Positions 8,467 through 16,756 of a DNA stretch of 64,000 nt are shown here, piece after piece. The notes beneath the pieces are model-generated. The model did not search any database. It was given only the letters and a program-made list of their open reading frames with translations, and was not told the origin of the DNA. The stretch's first letter is position 1; the number at the start of each line of letters is the position of its first letter. The stretch spans positions 62,001 through 126,000 of the forward strand of contig NZ_JAGTXB010000017.1 in the NCBI RefSeq assembly GCF_018224885.1, read 5' to 3'. Both the position numbers and the translations under genes were made by a program. This DNA is from Chitinophaga hostae (GTDB lineage: Bacteria > Bacteroidota > Bacteroidia > Chitinophagales > Chitinophagaceae).

Positions 8467-10073
8467 TCCCGGTCTTTTCCCGTATCAATAAAATGCTCCT
8501 TCCTGATACCCAGCTTCTGCATTTTTGAGATCAGCGTGGTAGACGGTAACTGCAACTTAGCCGCTGCACCATTGGGTCCGGATACCTTTCCTTTCGACAA
8601 CCTCACCATTTTCAGGATGTGTTCCCGTTCTACGTCTGCCAATGGACGTACCTGTGTTTCAGGGTCCTGTGAGGCGAACAGCATTTTATTCCTGGCGGGC
8701 AGGCTAACCTCTGTAATAGTTCCGGTAGCAGTAAGCAACACCGTTCTTTCGATTAAATGCTCCAACTCCCGGATATTTCCCGGCCAGAAATAAGCCTTTA
8801 ACTTCTCCAATGCCTTGGGGGCAATACCATTTATCTTTCTGCCACTGCTGACCGCATATTTTTCGATAAAAAAAGAAACCAGGTCCGGTATATCCTCTCT
8901 GCGTTCCCGCAATGGCGGTAAGGAAATTGGAAATACGCACAGCCGGTAATACAGGTCACTCCTGAACCGGCCGGCTACAATCTCCGCCTCCAGGTTCTTA
9001 TTGGTAGCAGCGATAATGCGCACGTTCACTTTTATCACCGATTTTCCGCCAATTCTTTCAATCTCTTTTTCCTGCAATGCCCTCAATAATTTCGCCTGCA
9101 TTTCCAGCGGCAGTTCCCCGATTTCATCCAGGAAAAGCGTGCTGTTATTGGCCAGTTCAAACTTGCCGATTCTCTTCTCCAGGGCGCCTGTATAACTGCC
9201 CTTCTCATGGCCAAACAATTCGCTTTCCAACAGGTTGGCCGGAATGGCAGCACAGTTTACCTTGATCATCAGTTTGTCGCGCCGCGGAGAGGCATCATGT
9301 ACCTGGTGCGCAATCAATTCCTTTCCGGTACCTGTTTCTCCCAGGATTAATACGGTAGCATCTGAAGCCGCCACCTTTGAAACAAGATCGTATATTTTCT
9401 GCATGGCGGCCGACTTACCGATAGCCTTGCCTGTAAGCTGTTTATCCTTCCTTCGTTCTTCTTTCAGATAACTGTTCTCCTGCTCCAGCCGGGTCTTGTA
9501 CTTCCGGATTTCTTCCAATTGTAATTCAACTTTTTCGTTGGCGAGTATGTTGGAAATACCTGTTCCTAATTGATCAGCAATACTTTTGAAAAAACTGAAC
9601 CGGCTTTGTAAAAAAACGCCTGCGTTCAACGCATACAGATACAGCACCCCTTTAGGCTCCTTTCCATTACAAATCCTGACCAGCATGATCTCCTTCACGC
9701 CGGCGTTGTACCAGTGTATGATATAGGTAGGAATTCCTTTTCTACGCACCAGGCTTTGCATATTGAACACCAATGGCTCTTCCTCCTCAATGGCCTTGTC
9801 AAATATCCCGTCATGAATGGTATGTTGCTGAAGCATCACCGGGCTTTCCCCTGTAACGGTCTTTATTTTATTTTTCGGGCTATATAGAAATGGCGAGTGA
9901 GTAACGGCATCTTCATTGATCAGGCAAAGCGTATAATAGTTGGCGCCAATATTTTCCAGCAATTGTTCATTAACGATTTCCCAAAGATCGGAGCGGTGCC
10001 TGGCAGCAGCTATTGCTTTGGAAAAACAAAGCAGGGTTTCAAATTCATCTTTGTTAGCACTGTCTGTGTTCAT
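8463..10073 (-). CDS. GAF-containing sigma-54 activator (AAA+, Fis HTH)
   Basis: This 536-residue enhancer-binding protein has an N-terminal GAF-like sensory domain (about 10-180), a short coiled coil, an AAA+ core with Walker A GETGTGKE (about residue 243) and Walker B LFLDEIGEL, and a C-terminal helix-turn-helix (AAKLQLPSTTLISKMQKLGI). The sigma-54 contact loop reads GSYTGA instead of the usual GAFTGA. It has no receiver domain, so it probably responds to a ligand or redox cue through GAF. The ATG at 10073 was chosen; a TTG five codons upstream is possible. A perfect 16-base palindrome lies 30 bases upstream of the start. Confidence 0.93.
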   Translation of the reverse strand: MNTDSANKDEFETLLCFSKAIAAARHRSDLWEIVNEQLLENIGANYYTLCLINEDAVTHSPFLYSPKNKIKTVTGESPVMLQQHTIHDGIFDKAIEEEEPLVFNMQSLVRRKGIPTYIIHWYNAGVKEIMLVRICNGKEPKGVLYLYALNAGVFLQSRFSFFKSIADQLGTGISNILANEKVELQLEEIRKYKTRLEQENSYLKEERRKDKQLTGKAIGKSAAMQKIYDLVSKVAASDATVLILGETGTGKELIAHQVHDASPRRDKLMIKVNCAAIPANLLESELFGHEKGSYTGALEKRIGKFELANNSTLFLDEIGELPLEMQAKLLRALQEKEIERIGGKSVIKVNVRIIAATNKNLEAEIVAGRFRSDLYYRLCVFPISLPPLRERREDIPDLVSFFIEKYAVSSGRKINGIAPKALEKLKAYFWPGNIRELEHLIERTVLLTATGTITEVSLPARNKMLFASQDPETQVRPLADVEREHILKMVRLSKGKVSGPNGAAAKLQLPSTTLISKMQKLGIRKEHFIDTGKDRD

Positions 10074-10102
10074 TATGCAATAATACAAAAGCTTTCATAA
10101 AA

Positions 10103-10118
10103 TTACGATATATCGTAA
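10103..10118. promoter_or_regulatory. Perfect 16-bp palindrome, candidate operator
   Basis: TTACGATATATCGTAA is an exact dyad located between the divergent sigma-54 activator (start 10073) and the Crp-like regulator (start 10259). Its position 30 bases upstream of the activator start and its lack of a hairpin loop fit a dimeric-protein operator, possibly autoregulatory for one of the two flanking regulators. This is inferred from symmetry and position only. Confidence 0.5.
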
Positions 10119-10258
10119 AATAACATTTTCATCAAACTGCCACTTAATATTGAAAATCAACAAATTAAATTCAGGTACATGGTTTGACTAACGGGTGTCG
10201 CGTATTTACCGGGAAATGGGAAAGAACGCAAGTACTAATAACCTATCTTTAACAGACT

Positions 10259-10840
10259 ATGTTTGAACAGATTGATCAATTCGTGGACCGTATCATATCG
10301 CTGACGCCGGAAGAGCGGCAACTATTTCATTCCCTGCTTAAATTCAGGCGGGTGAGAAAACGCACTTATCTTTTACAGGATGGCGAGATCTGCGACTTTG
10401 AAGCGTATATCGTCAAAGGTTGCATCCGTACGTATTACCTGAGTGATGATGGTACGGAAACGATACTTTCCTTCGCCATAGAAGACTGGTGGGTAAGCGA
10501 CCCATACAGTTTTACGGAGCAGACGCCTTCCAATATGTTCATCGAATCGTTGGAAGATTGTGAGCTGCTGGTCGTTGACCATAAGAGCAAAGCAGCGCTG
10601 TATCAAAAAATACCAAAGTTTGAGACCTTGTTCCGGTTGCTGATACAACGATCGCTCTTCGCCTTGCAGAAGCGTTTCCACAGCCTGGTTTCACAAACCG
10701 CAGAACAGCGGTACCTCGCTTTTCTCGAAAAGTACCCCCAGGTGGTACAACGTGTACCGCAGAACCAGATAGCCCGTTACCTGGGGGTATCGCCGGAATT
10801 TCTGAGCAAAGTGAGAAGCGCGATGCACAAAAAGAAATAG
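10259..10840 (+). CDS. Crp/Fnr-family transcriptional regulator
   Basis: This 193-residue protein has an N-terminal cyclic-nucleotide-binding-type beta barrel (about 25-115, including LQDGEICDFEAYIVKGCIRTYY) and a C-terminal winged helix with the recognition segment NQIARYLGVSPEFLSKVR. Such Bacteroidota Crp-like proteins usually lack the residues needed to bind cAMP, and I do not see the full cAMP phosphate-binding RxS set here. The few cysteines are scattered and do not form an Fnr-type iron-sulfur motif. It faces away from the sigma-54 activator and converges on the MhqD-like hydrolase gene, with only 2 bases between them. Confidence 0.88.
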   Translation: MFEQIDQFVDRIISLTPEERQLFHSLLKFRRVRKRTYLLQDGEICDFEAYIVKGCIRTYYLSDDGTETILSFAIEDWWVSDPYSFTEQTPSNMFIESLEDCELLVVDHKSKAALYQKIPKFETLFRLLIQRSLFALQKRFHSLVSQTAEQRYLAFLEKYPQVVQRVPQNQIARYLGVSPEFLSKVRSAMHKKK

Positions 10841-10842
10841 CA

Positions 10843-11460
10843 TCAGCTAAATATCAGTTCATTGGCCTGCCTGATCTCATCTTCGATGATTGTATGTCCC
10901 ATATTATCATAGATCTTTTCCGTAACCCGGGCACCCATCTTTTGTAAGATGGCAGTCGATTCATGTACCCGTTGCACGGGCACATGGAAATCGGGATTGG
11001 AACTACCGATGAAGACAGGCATGCCATCAAACGTTCCGTGGTAGTTCTCCGGATATATCCGATCACCGATCAACCCACCCGTGAAAGCAACAGCGCCTCC
11101 ATATCTTACCGCATTTCTGGTAATGAATTCAAGTGCAAGACATGCCCCCTGGGAAAACCCGAGGAAATAAATATGCTCCGACGCAATCCCCTGCTGTTGC
11201 AATTTATCTGTCATGTTTTTCAGCTGGCTTAGCGCAGCAGAAAGCCATGGCTCATTCTCCGCCGGCGGGGCGAGGAACGACTGCGGATACCAGCTATGAT
11301 TGGTCGCCTGCGGCGCCAGTAGTGCATAGTCGCTGACGGGAAACCATTTAGCCATCGACAGGATATCTTCCGCCGATGCACCCCGGCCATGCAACATAAT
11401 CAATGCCTTTGAAGCCTCCGTCACCGGCTTTGCGCCAGTAATGATATTTTCTTTATGCAT
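10843..11460 (-). CDS. MhqD-like alpha/beta hydrolase (phospholipase/carboxylesterase family)
   Basis: This 205-residue hydrolase has the nucleophile elbow GFSQG (LGFSQGACLALEF), an oxyanion-region LHGRGA near the N-terminus and a C-terminal catalytic His (NMGHTI). It matches the carboxylesterase family that includes Bacillus MhqD. It lies 7 bases downstream of a ring-cleaving dioxygenase gene; the same pair (MhqD with MhqO) is known in Bacillus quinone and electrophile resistance. Hydrolysis of a ring-fission product is therefore the likely role, by inference from the family and neighbourhood. Confidence 0.85.
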   Translation of the reverse strand: MHKENIITGAKPVTEASKALIMLHGRGASAEDILSMAKWFPVSDYALLAPQATNHSWYPQSFLAPPAENEPWLSAALSQLKNMTDKLQQQGIASEHIYFLGFSQGACLALEFITRNAVRYGGAVAFTGGLIGDRIYPENYHGTFDGMPVFIGSSNPDFHVPVQRVHESTAILQKMGARVTEKIYDNMGHTIIEDEIRQANELIFS

Positions 11461-11467
11461 GTCAGGA

Positions 11468-12403
11468 TTATTTTAATACCGGTAATAATTTTTCAATCTC
11501 GCCCCTGGCCGGCTCATACTGTTTGGGAAGTTTGAGACCGGTGCCCAGCTTGTCGGGCGACTCATCTACTGTAAAGCCTGGATTGTCCGTCGCGATTTCA
11601 AACAACACGCCACCCGGTTCTCTGAAATATAGGGAAAAGAAATAGTCCCTGTCAATTTTGGGCGTGATTTGCAGCCCTTTACCTGACACCTTTTCCTGGT
11701 ATTCCATCTGGATAACGTCGTTGGCTACCCTGAAGGCCACATGGTGATTGATACCGGCGCCATTTAAACCGCGTTGTCCATCCGGCAATGCCAGCAAATC
11801 AATGATACCAGCCTGCTGCACCGTGTCGGTGATAAAGCGGTAGCGGTTTCCTTCCTGGGCCAGCAGGCGATAACCGAATATGTCTGTCAACACCTCAGCG
11901 GTGGCATCTATTTCCTTCAGCGATAAAGTAGTGCTGTGGAAACCTCTTGTTGCCATATCTGCCTTTACCTCGCTTGTTTGCCAGGGCGTCCTGGTATCCG
12001 GTGTTTTGGGTACAACCAGGTTGATGTTAAGGCCATCGGGATCTGTAAACGCAAGATAAGGTTCGCCGAAGTGTTCTTTTATGTCGGAGAAAGGCACGTT
12101 AAAACGGGATAAGCGTTCCTTCCATGCATCCAGGCTGCCTTCCGGTACGGCATAGGTTATTTCGGTAGCCATGCCTGTCCCAGCCCGCCCTGAAGCAATA
12201 TTTCCCCATGGGAAGAAGGTAAGGATGGTGCCAGGGGTACCATGCTCATCACCATAATAAAAGTGATAAGTGCCCGGATCATCAAAGTTGACGGTTTTCT
12301 TTACCATTCTGAGTCCAAGTACACCGGTATAAAAATCATAGTTGCGTTGGGCATCACCTGCAATAGCAGTAATGTGATGAAGACCCTGTATTTGTTTTCC
12401 CAT
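11468..12403 (-). CDS. Ring-cleaving dioxygenase, MhqO/glyoxalase family
   Basis: This 311-residue protein has two vicinal-oxygen-chelate domains. The first starts GLHHITAIAGDAQRNYDFYTGVLGL and the second at about 150 (GFHSTTLSLKEIDATAEVLTDIFGY). Metal ligands are the histidines of HHITA and HHVAF and the Glu of LFEIATD. It should be an Fe(II)-dependent extradiol-type dioxygenase acting on hydroquinone or catechol-like compounds. The ATG at 12403 is preferred to the longer frame from 12448, which would overlap the upstream gene. It is part of a four-gene minus-strand operon from pirin to the MhqD-like hydrolase. Confidence 0.9.
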   Translation of the reverse strand: MGKQIQGLHHITAIAGDAQRNYDFYTGVLGLRMVKKTVNFDDPGTYHFYYGDEHGTPGTILTFFPWGNIASGRAGTGMATEITYAVPEGSLDAWKERLSRFNVPFSDIKEHFGEPYLAFTDPDGLNINLVVPKTPDTRTPWQTSEVKADMATRGFHSTTLSLKEIDATAEVLTDIFGYRLLAQEGNRYRFITDTVQQAGIIDLLALPDGQRGLNGAGINHHVAFRVANDVIQMEYQEKVSGKGLQITPKIDRDYFFSLYFREPGGVLFEIATDNPGFTVDESPDKLGTGLKLPKQYEPARGEIEKLLPVLK

Positions 12404-12413
12404 AGTTTTACAT

Positions 12414-12725
12414 TTATTGTTGATGATCGAGTGCGGCACGCACCTCATTTTCTAATAGTCCGCTACCGCCGCCGTAATGCCTGATAATGATGGTTGGCAA
12501 ATGATGATAGTTAATGGCCCTGTGAAATGTTTTTTCGTCGTCGGCACTTACGCCCACGCAGAGCAACAGGGCATCGTAATTTTCACGCTGTAATTTTTCC
12601 AGTCCTTCTTCCCTTGTAAGCGCCACAACGCCATTCCAGCCGGTATGACTATTCAGTAGTCGCCCTACCACCTGCATAATAGCAGGATCGTATCCAACAG
12701 CGAGCAGTTTTAAGTGATTGTCCAT
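12414..12725 (-). CDS. Degenerate receiver-like protein with Cys at the acceptor site
   Basis: This 103-residue protein follows the response-regulator receiver pattern: strand LKLLAVGYD, helix, strand VVALTREEGLEKL, then ENYDALLLCVGV, where the phospho-acceptor Asp should be. The residue there is Cys56, the only cysteine in the protein, and the usual N-terminal acidic pair is replaced by GYD. It therefore cannot be a normal phosphorylated receiver. No output domain is present. It lies between pirin and the dioxygenase, 10 bases from each, within a quinone/electrophile operon. A redox or thiol-sensing role is speculative but fits that context. Confidence 0.75.
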   Translation of the reverse strand: MDNHLKLLAVGYDPAIMQVVGRLLNSHTGWNGVVALTREEGLEKLQRENYDALLLCVGVSADDEKTFHRAINYHHLPTIIIRHYGGGSGLLENEVRAALDHQQ

Positions 12726-12734
12726 AGCAATAAA

Positions 12735-13460
12735 TTATTGCGGGTTAATGATCATGGGTACCTCCATTATCAACAGGCGGGCACTGTCACTCAGCGCTTT
12801 TACTTCAATGCTGTCAGACTCCCATATGCCCAGTCCATCCCTGGCTGAAAGTTCCTTTCCATCGACGGAGAAACGGCCATCTATCACGAAAGCATACACG
12901 CCATTGCCTGGCTGATGTACCGGATAAGCAAATGAAACGCCGTAATCGAAATACCCGATGCCGAACCATACATCTTTGCGAACAGAGATGCCGTTGGGAT
13001 TATCAGGCCCGATAAACGTATACAACTGGTTGCTTCCTTCATGATGTGGCAGCTCTCCCAATGTATATAGGGGCGGCGTATTCAGGTCTTCCGGATAGAG
13101 CCAAATCTGGAGGAACTCAGCTATCTCATCACTGCTATTATTGTATTCACTGTGAAACAGGCCACTGCCGGCGTGCATTACCTGGATAGTTCCTGCGGCG
13201 GCTATCGCTTTGTTTCCTGCTGAATCCTCATGTCTGAGACTTCCTTTCAATGGAATACTGATAATTTCCATATTATCGTGTGGGTGTAGTCCAAATCCTT
13301 TTCCACCGGGCAGCGTGTCATCATTCAGCACCCGTAGTGCGCCAAAACCCATTCTCCTGGGATTGTAATAATCGCCGAAACTGAATGTTTTCCGACTATC
13401 CAGCCAGTCATGATGATCATGTCCGCGGGTGTCTGCTTTATGAAGAATATACTGTGCCAT
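12735..13460 (-). CDS. Pirin-family cupin protein (YhhW-like)
   Basis: This 241-residue bicupin has the pirin signature TFSFGDYYNPRRMGFGALRVLNDD and the metal-ligand segment GLHPHDNMEIIS, with further His in SLRHEDSAGN (the HxH...E...H set). Bacterial YhhW-type pirins have quercetin-dioxygenase-like activity on flavonols. It is the first gene of the minus-strand detoxification operon and has a shared 27-base motif about 60-85 bases upstream of its start, matching a site before the hydrolase gene at 13622-14443. Confidence 0.9.
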   Translation of the reverse strand: MAQYILHKADTRGHDHHDWLDSRKTFSFGDYYNPRRMGFGALRVLNDDTLPGGKGFGLHPHDNMEIISIPLKGSLRHEDSAGNKAIAAAGTIQVMHAGSGLFHSEYNNSSDEIAEFLQIWLYPEDLNTPPLYTLGELPHHEGSNQLYTFIGPDNPNGISVRKDVWFGIGYFDYGVSFAYPVHQPGNGVYAFVIDGRFSVDGKELSARDGLGIWESDSIEVKALSDSARLLIMEVPMIINPQ

Positions 13461-13519
13461 CGACTTTATATTTATAAAACAAAGTTCCGTTATATCGCCC
13501 CTTCTGCCTATGAACCAGT

Positions 13520-13546
13520 TTAAGAAACCGGGTTAATCTATGTTAA
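13520..13546 (-). promoter_or_regulatory. Putative shared operator, copy 1 (pirin operon)
   Basis: On the plus strand the segment begins TTAAGAA and contains GGGTTAATCTATGTTAA. It matches the segment at 14599-14625 at 21 of 27 positions without gaps. Both lie upstream of minus-strand genes in the same orientation. The pattern of TTAA-type half-sites at about one-turn spacing resembles operators of AraC-type activators, but the regulator is unknown. Confidence 0.5.
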
Positions 13547-13566
13547 GATTTCGGGGGTTCCTCAAA

Positions 13567-13601
13567 AACCAATGGCCAGGAGTAACTCCTGGCCATTGGT
13601 T
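13567..13601 (-). terminator. Rho-independent terminator of the chloroperoxidase-type hydrolase gene
   Basis: A perfect inverted repeat (17-base arms, core GGCCAGGAGT/ACTCCTGGCC) is followed, on the minus strand, by a run of five T. It lies 20 bases after the stop of the hydrolase gene and separates that unit from the pirin operon. Confidence 0.85.
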
Positions 13602-13621
13602 GCAAATGATCACTTTAATTA

Positions 13622-14443
13622 TTATTCTTTAATAAAGGCCAGCAGGTCTGCATTAATTGTAGCCGCTTCCGTAGTGGGCATTCCATGCGGAAAACCAGGA
13701 TAGGAAATCAAACGGCCATTCTTCAGCAGCTGGGCTGCCTTCACACCGGTAGTAGCGATGGGTACAATCTGGTCATCTTCGCCATGCATCACCAATACCG
13801 GGATGTCAACGCTTTTAAGATCTTCGGTAAAGTCTGTTTCTGAGAAAGCCTTAATACAGTCATAATGCGCCTTAATGGCTCCCATCATGCCCTGACGCCA
13901 CCAGTTGTCCATGATACCTTGTGATTTTTTAGCGCCTTCCCGGTTGTAACCATAAAATGGAACGGTAAAATCCTGGAAATACTGCTGACGGCTGGTGGCC
14001 GTATTCACTCGTATTTCATCGAATACAGACAGCGGAACACCGTCGGGGTTATTTTCGTTCTTTACCATGATCGGCGTAACGGCGCTCACGAGCACAGCTT
14101 TAGCGACGCGGCCCTTTCCATGTTTTGCTACATAACGGATCACTTCTCCTCCACCTGTTGAATGCCCGATATGCACTGCATTTTTCAAATCGAGCGCTTT
14201 CACCAGCTCCGCTACATCTGATGCATAAGTATCCATATCATGACCAATAGCAGTTTGGCTGGACCTACCATGGCCTCTGCGATCGAAAGCTATAACCCTA
14301 AAGCCCTGGTTCAGGAAAAAAATCATCTGAGCATCCCAATCATCGCTGGACAATGGCCAGCCGTGATGGAAAACAAGGGGTTGACCGGTTCCCCAATCTT
14401 TGTAATAAATTTCGGTACCGTCTTTAACAGTGATCTTGTTCAT
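13622..14443 (-). CDS. Alpha/beta hydrolase, non-haem chloroperoxidase/arylesterase type
   Basis: This 273-residue protein has the classic features of the cofactor-free haloperoxidase/esterase group: oxyanion motif FHHGWPLSSDDW, nucleophile elbow GHSTGG (IGHSTGGGEVIRYV), the acidic residue region VMHGEDDQIVP and catalytic His in FPHGMPTTEA. These enzymes are mainly esterases with side perhydrolase activity. It is transcribed alone, with a strong terminator downstream. A 27-base motif shared with the pirin operon lies about 155-180 bases upstream. Confidence 0.92.
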   Translation of the reverse strand: MNKITVKDGTEIYYKDWGTGQPLVFHHGWPLSSDDWDAQMIFFLNQGFRVIAFDRRGHGRSSQTAIGHDMDTYASDVAELVKALDLKNAVHIGHSTGGGEVIRYVAKHGKGRVAKAVLVSAVTPIMVKNENNPDGVPLSVFDEIRVNTATSRQQYFQDFTVPFYGYNREGAKKSQGIMDNWWRQGMMGAIKAHYDCIKAFSETDFTEDLKSVDIPVLVMHGEDDQIVPIATTGVKAAQLLKNGRLISYPGFPHGMPTTEAATINADLLAFIKE

Positions 14444-14900
14444 GTTTTTTGAGTTTAAATGATAGTTAATAATTTAGTATGGGTTTCCGTCTAACGAGCA
14501 AATAATAAGTCCGCAGGTAGTCAGCATCATTCTTTAATACTTGCTTCGAATGACAAGACAAAACTCATGCTTTAAATAACTATCGCCAATAACCTATATT
14601 AAGAACTGGGATTAATCTAGTTTAATAAACGGACCGGGGAAGCGTAATACAACGGAGTAGATTCCACATATGGTAACACTGTCGGATTTTCATCTCAAAT
14701 AAATAATCTGAAATTTAGATAACGAGAGAATTACAAGCGTTCATTAACTTACAACCTTTTCTAGTACCCAGATAGGACATACTGGATGTTTTAAAAGCCT
14801 CGATTTCCTTAAATTCACTATTAAGTATATTATTTCCATATAATGACTTTTGAGGAAAACTACCGGACTGTTGTTATATTAAAAAGCATTATTTCATTTC
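14444..14900. other. 457-bp non-coding gap with regulatory sequence
   Basis: This AT-rich stretch lies between the hydrolase start and the end of the GH5 gene. No credible open frame or RNA gene is visible. Apart from the shared operator-like motif at 14599-14625 nothing stands out, and no clear terminator hairpin follows the GH5 gene. Confidence 0.5.
14599..14625 (-). promoter_or_regulatory. Putative shared operator, copy 2 (hydrolase gene)
   Basis: The segment begins TTAAGAA and contains GGGATTAATCTAGTTTAA on the plus strand. It aligns without gaps to 13520-13546 (21 of 27 identical). It lies upstream of the hydrolase gene in the same relative orientation, suggesting co-regulation of the two detoxification units. 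Confidence 0.5.
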
Positions 14901-16595
14901 TCAATTTATCCTGACGAAACGAACATACTGGCAGGAGCTCTGCAGAAAATCGTAAAGCTGTAAACCGTTGCTCCCATTGAGGGTGCAACCAGAAATATCC
15001 CAGGCCTTTGCCATATTTAGCTTAGACGTAATTTTATAGTATCCATTGCCGGTACTTGTAATCTTCCATGCCTGGGCGTCGTTTGAGTAATTATCCCAAA
15101 GCCTGATTGTAGTTCCATTGGCGGTTGCGCCATTGGCAAGGTCAATGCACCTTCCGGATGTACTTGCGAGCGAAACGAACCGCCAATAACCGTTGCCGGT
15201 AGCTATCGCTTTCCAGCGCTGCGCGGATGCCCCGTTACGCCCCCAGGGATGCAGCACGCCTCCATTTGTATCATTGCCGTACTGGAGTTCTAACACTTTG
15301 CTTGGGTCCTGCAAATATTCAATTTCATATACTGTATTATTTTGCAGGTCCCCGGTACTGCATGAAACCGATGGTATATTTGACGATGCATATGCTGCAA
15401 ACCATTGCTTACACGGAGCAGCGCACGCTTCCCAATCGTTGTTAAACGCGGTTACCCCTTGCGGGTCGCCCTCATTGATAAGGTCTTCCGGCCCCAGCAG
15501 ATTCCAGCTGACATTGCCGGACTGATCTGTAATATATTTAAGATTGGCTCCAAAGCCATTTCCCTGAGCAGTGCCGGTGATTCCTTGTCCAAAGGTGCCA
15601 TAGCCGTTCGACCAGTCAGTTTCTGTTATTGCTATCGGAGCTATGTTCGCAACGGGTTTTACATTAATATCCCATGCGGCCTGAAACGCGGTATAATTGT
15701 TTACTCCACCCCAATAGCCCGGATAAATGTGAACAGCGTAGCCTATATTTCCACCGGTGATCGGATAATTAGGATAGCCCTGGTAATGCGATTGCCATCC
15801 GGTACCCGGAATCCAGCAAACGTTCTGTGCGCCATTATTGCGAATACTATTTACAATTGGCTGGAAAAAGTTACGTAATGCTTCGAAATGTGGCGCGCCC
15901 GTCGATCCCCATACCCCATTGGTTCCCAGGATCTCTACAGGTTCATTCGCTATTTCAAACATCACATTCTCAGCATTTTTTAGCGCGGGATGCTGGGAAA
16001 GAAAATTCCATACAGTAGTAAGATATGCATGGTAGGCATCGTTTACGGCGATGCGACCAGGGCAAACGCCAGGCGGCCGTAAAATCACGTACATTCCCCG
16101 TGATTTTGCATGGTTAATCAGAGGGATGATCACCTGATCTGTATAGGTGACCAGGCGATTATAATTAAAACGGGAAATATCATTCTCTGGAATTGGCGCA
16201 CCGGGGTCATTTGTCCAATAAGGGTCAATATGGAGTCTTATATAATTAAGATAAAAACCGTCGTCCGTACTTGTAAGGCGGTCCATTACAGCAAAATTAT
16301 AGGAAAGACATCCCTGGATATCGTAATTATTCCAACGGCAGTTTCCGGAGGCACATCCGTTGAACCATGGGCTTGGCGTCATGGCAACTCCGTGTAACAA
16401 TACGTTGTTTCCGCAATAATCTTTAAGATAGCGCCCTTCCACATGCAACGCAGGTGTGGCTTTTGTTGCAGTGGGCGTTTGGAGAACCACTGCGGATACG
16501 TTCCTGGGGTTATTTATTTTTTCTAGTTGATGTGGTTTACCGCACGAAAACAGTATTGATCCGGCGATCAAACAAATGGCAATTGTTCTTTTCAT
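14901..16595 (-). CDS. GH5-type glycoside hydrolase with ricin-type lectin domain (lipoprotein)
   Basis: This 564-residue protein has a lipoprotein signal (MKRTIAICLIAGSILFSCGK; Cys about residue 19), so it should be anchored in a membrane facing the periplasm or cell surface. The catalytic domain is a cellulase-like TIM barrel: acid/base in EIANEPVE (Glu about 217) and probable nucleophile in ITETDWSNGYG. The C-terminal ~140 residues form a ricin B-type trefoil (repeats ending in W/QW-like motifs such as GGVLHPWGRNGASAQRWKA and NDAQAWKIT) that would bind polysaccharide. An in-frame start at 16628 exists, but the ATG at 16595 gives the proper signal peptide. The substrate is likely a beta-1,4-glucan or mannan; it cannot be decided from sequence. 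Confidence 0.9.
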   Translation of the reverse strand: MKRTIAICLIAGSILFSCGKPHQLEKINNPRNVSAVVLQTPTATKATPALHVEGRYLKDYCGNNVLLHGVAMTPSPWFNGCASGNCRWNNYDIQGCLSYNFAVMDRLTSTDDGFYLNYIRLHIDPYWTNDPGAPIPENDISRFNYNRLVTYTDQVIIPLINHAKSRGMYVILRPPGVCPGRIAVNDAYHAYLTTVWNFLSQHPALKNAENVMFEIANEPVEILGTNGVWGSTGAPHFEALRNFFQPIVNSIRNNGAQNVCWIPGTGWQSHYQGYPNYPITGGNIGYAVHIYPGYWGGVNNYTAFQAAWDINVKPVANIAPIAITETDWSNGYGTFGQGITGTAQGNGFGANLKYITDQSGNVSWNLLGPEDLINEGDPQGVTAFNNDWEACAAPCKQWFAAYASSNIPSVSCSTGDLQNNTVYEIEYLQDPSKVLELQYGNDTNGGVLHPWGRNGASAQRWKAIATGNGYWRFVSLASTSGRCIDLANGATANGTTIRLWDNYSNDAQAWKITSTGNGYYKITSKLNMAKAWDISGCTLNGSNGLQLYDFLQSSCQYVRFVRIN

Positions 16596-16756
16596 TTGTA
16601 AGAGTTTTTTATTTGTAAAGGGGTTCATAAAATTTCTGTAATAAACCAGGTGCTACCCAATCATTGCACCATAAAAAATCTAACTAACAACGAATGCCTC
16701 ACTTACCGCTCATAAAATATGTAATCCTATTATTAAGTTTCAGGGAAAAATCATAC

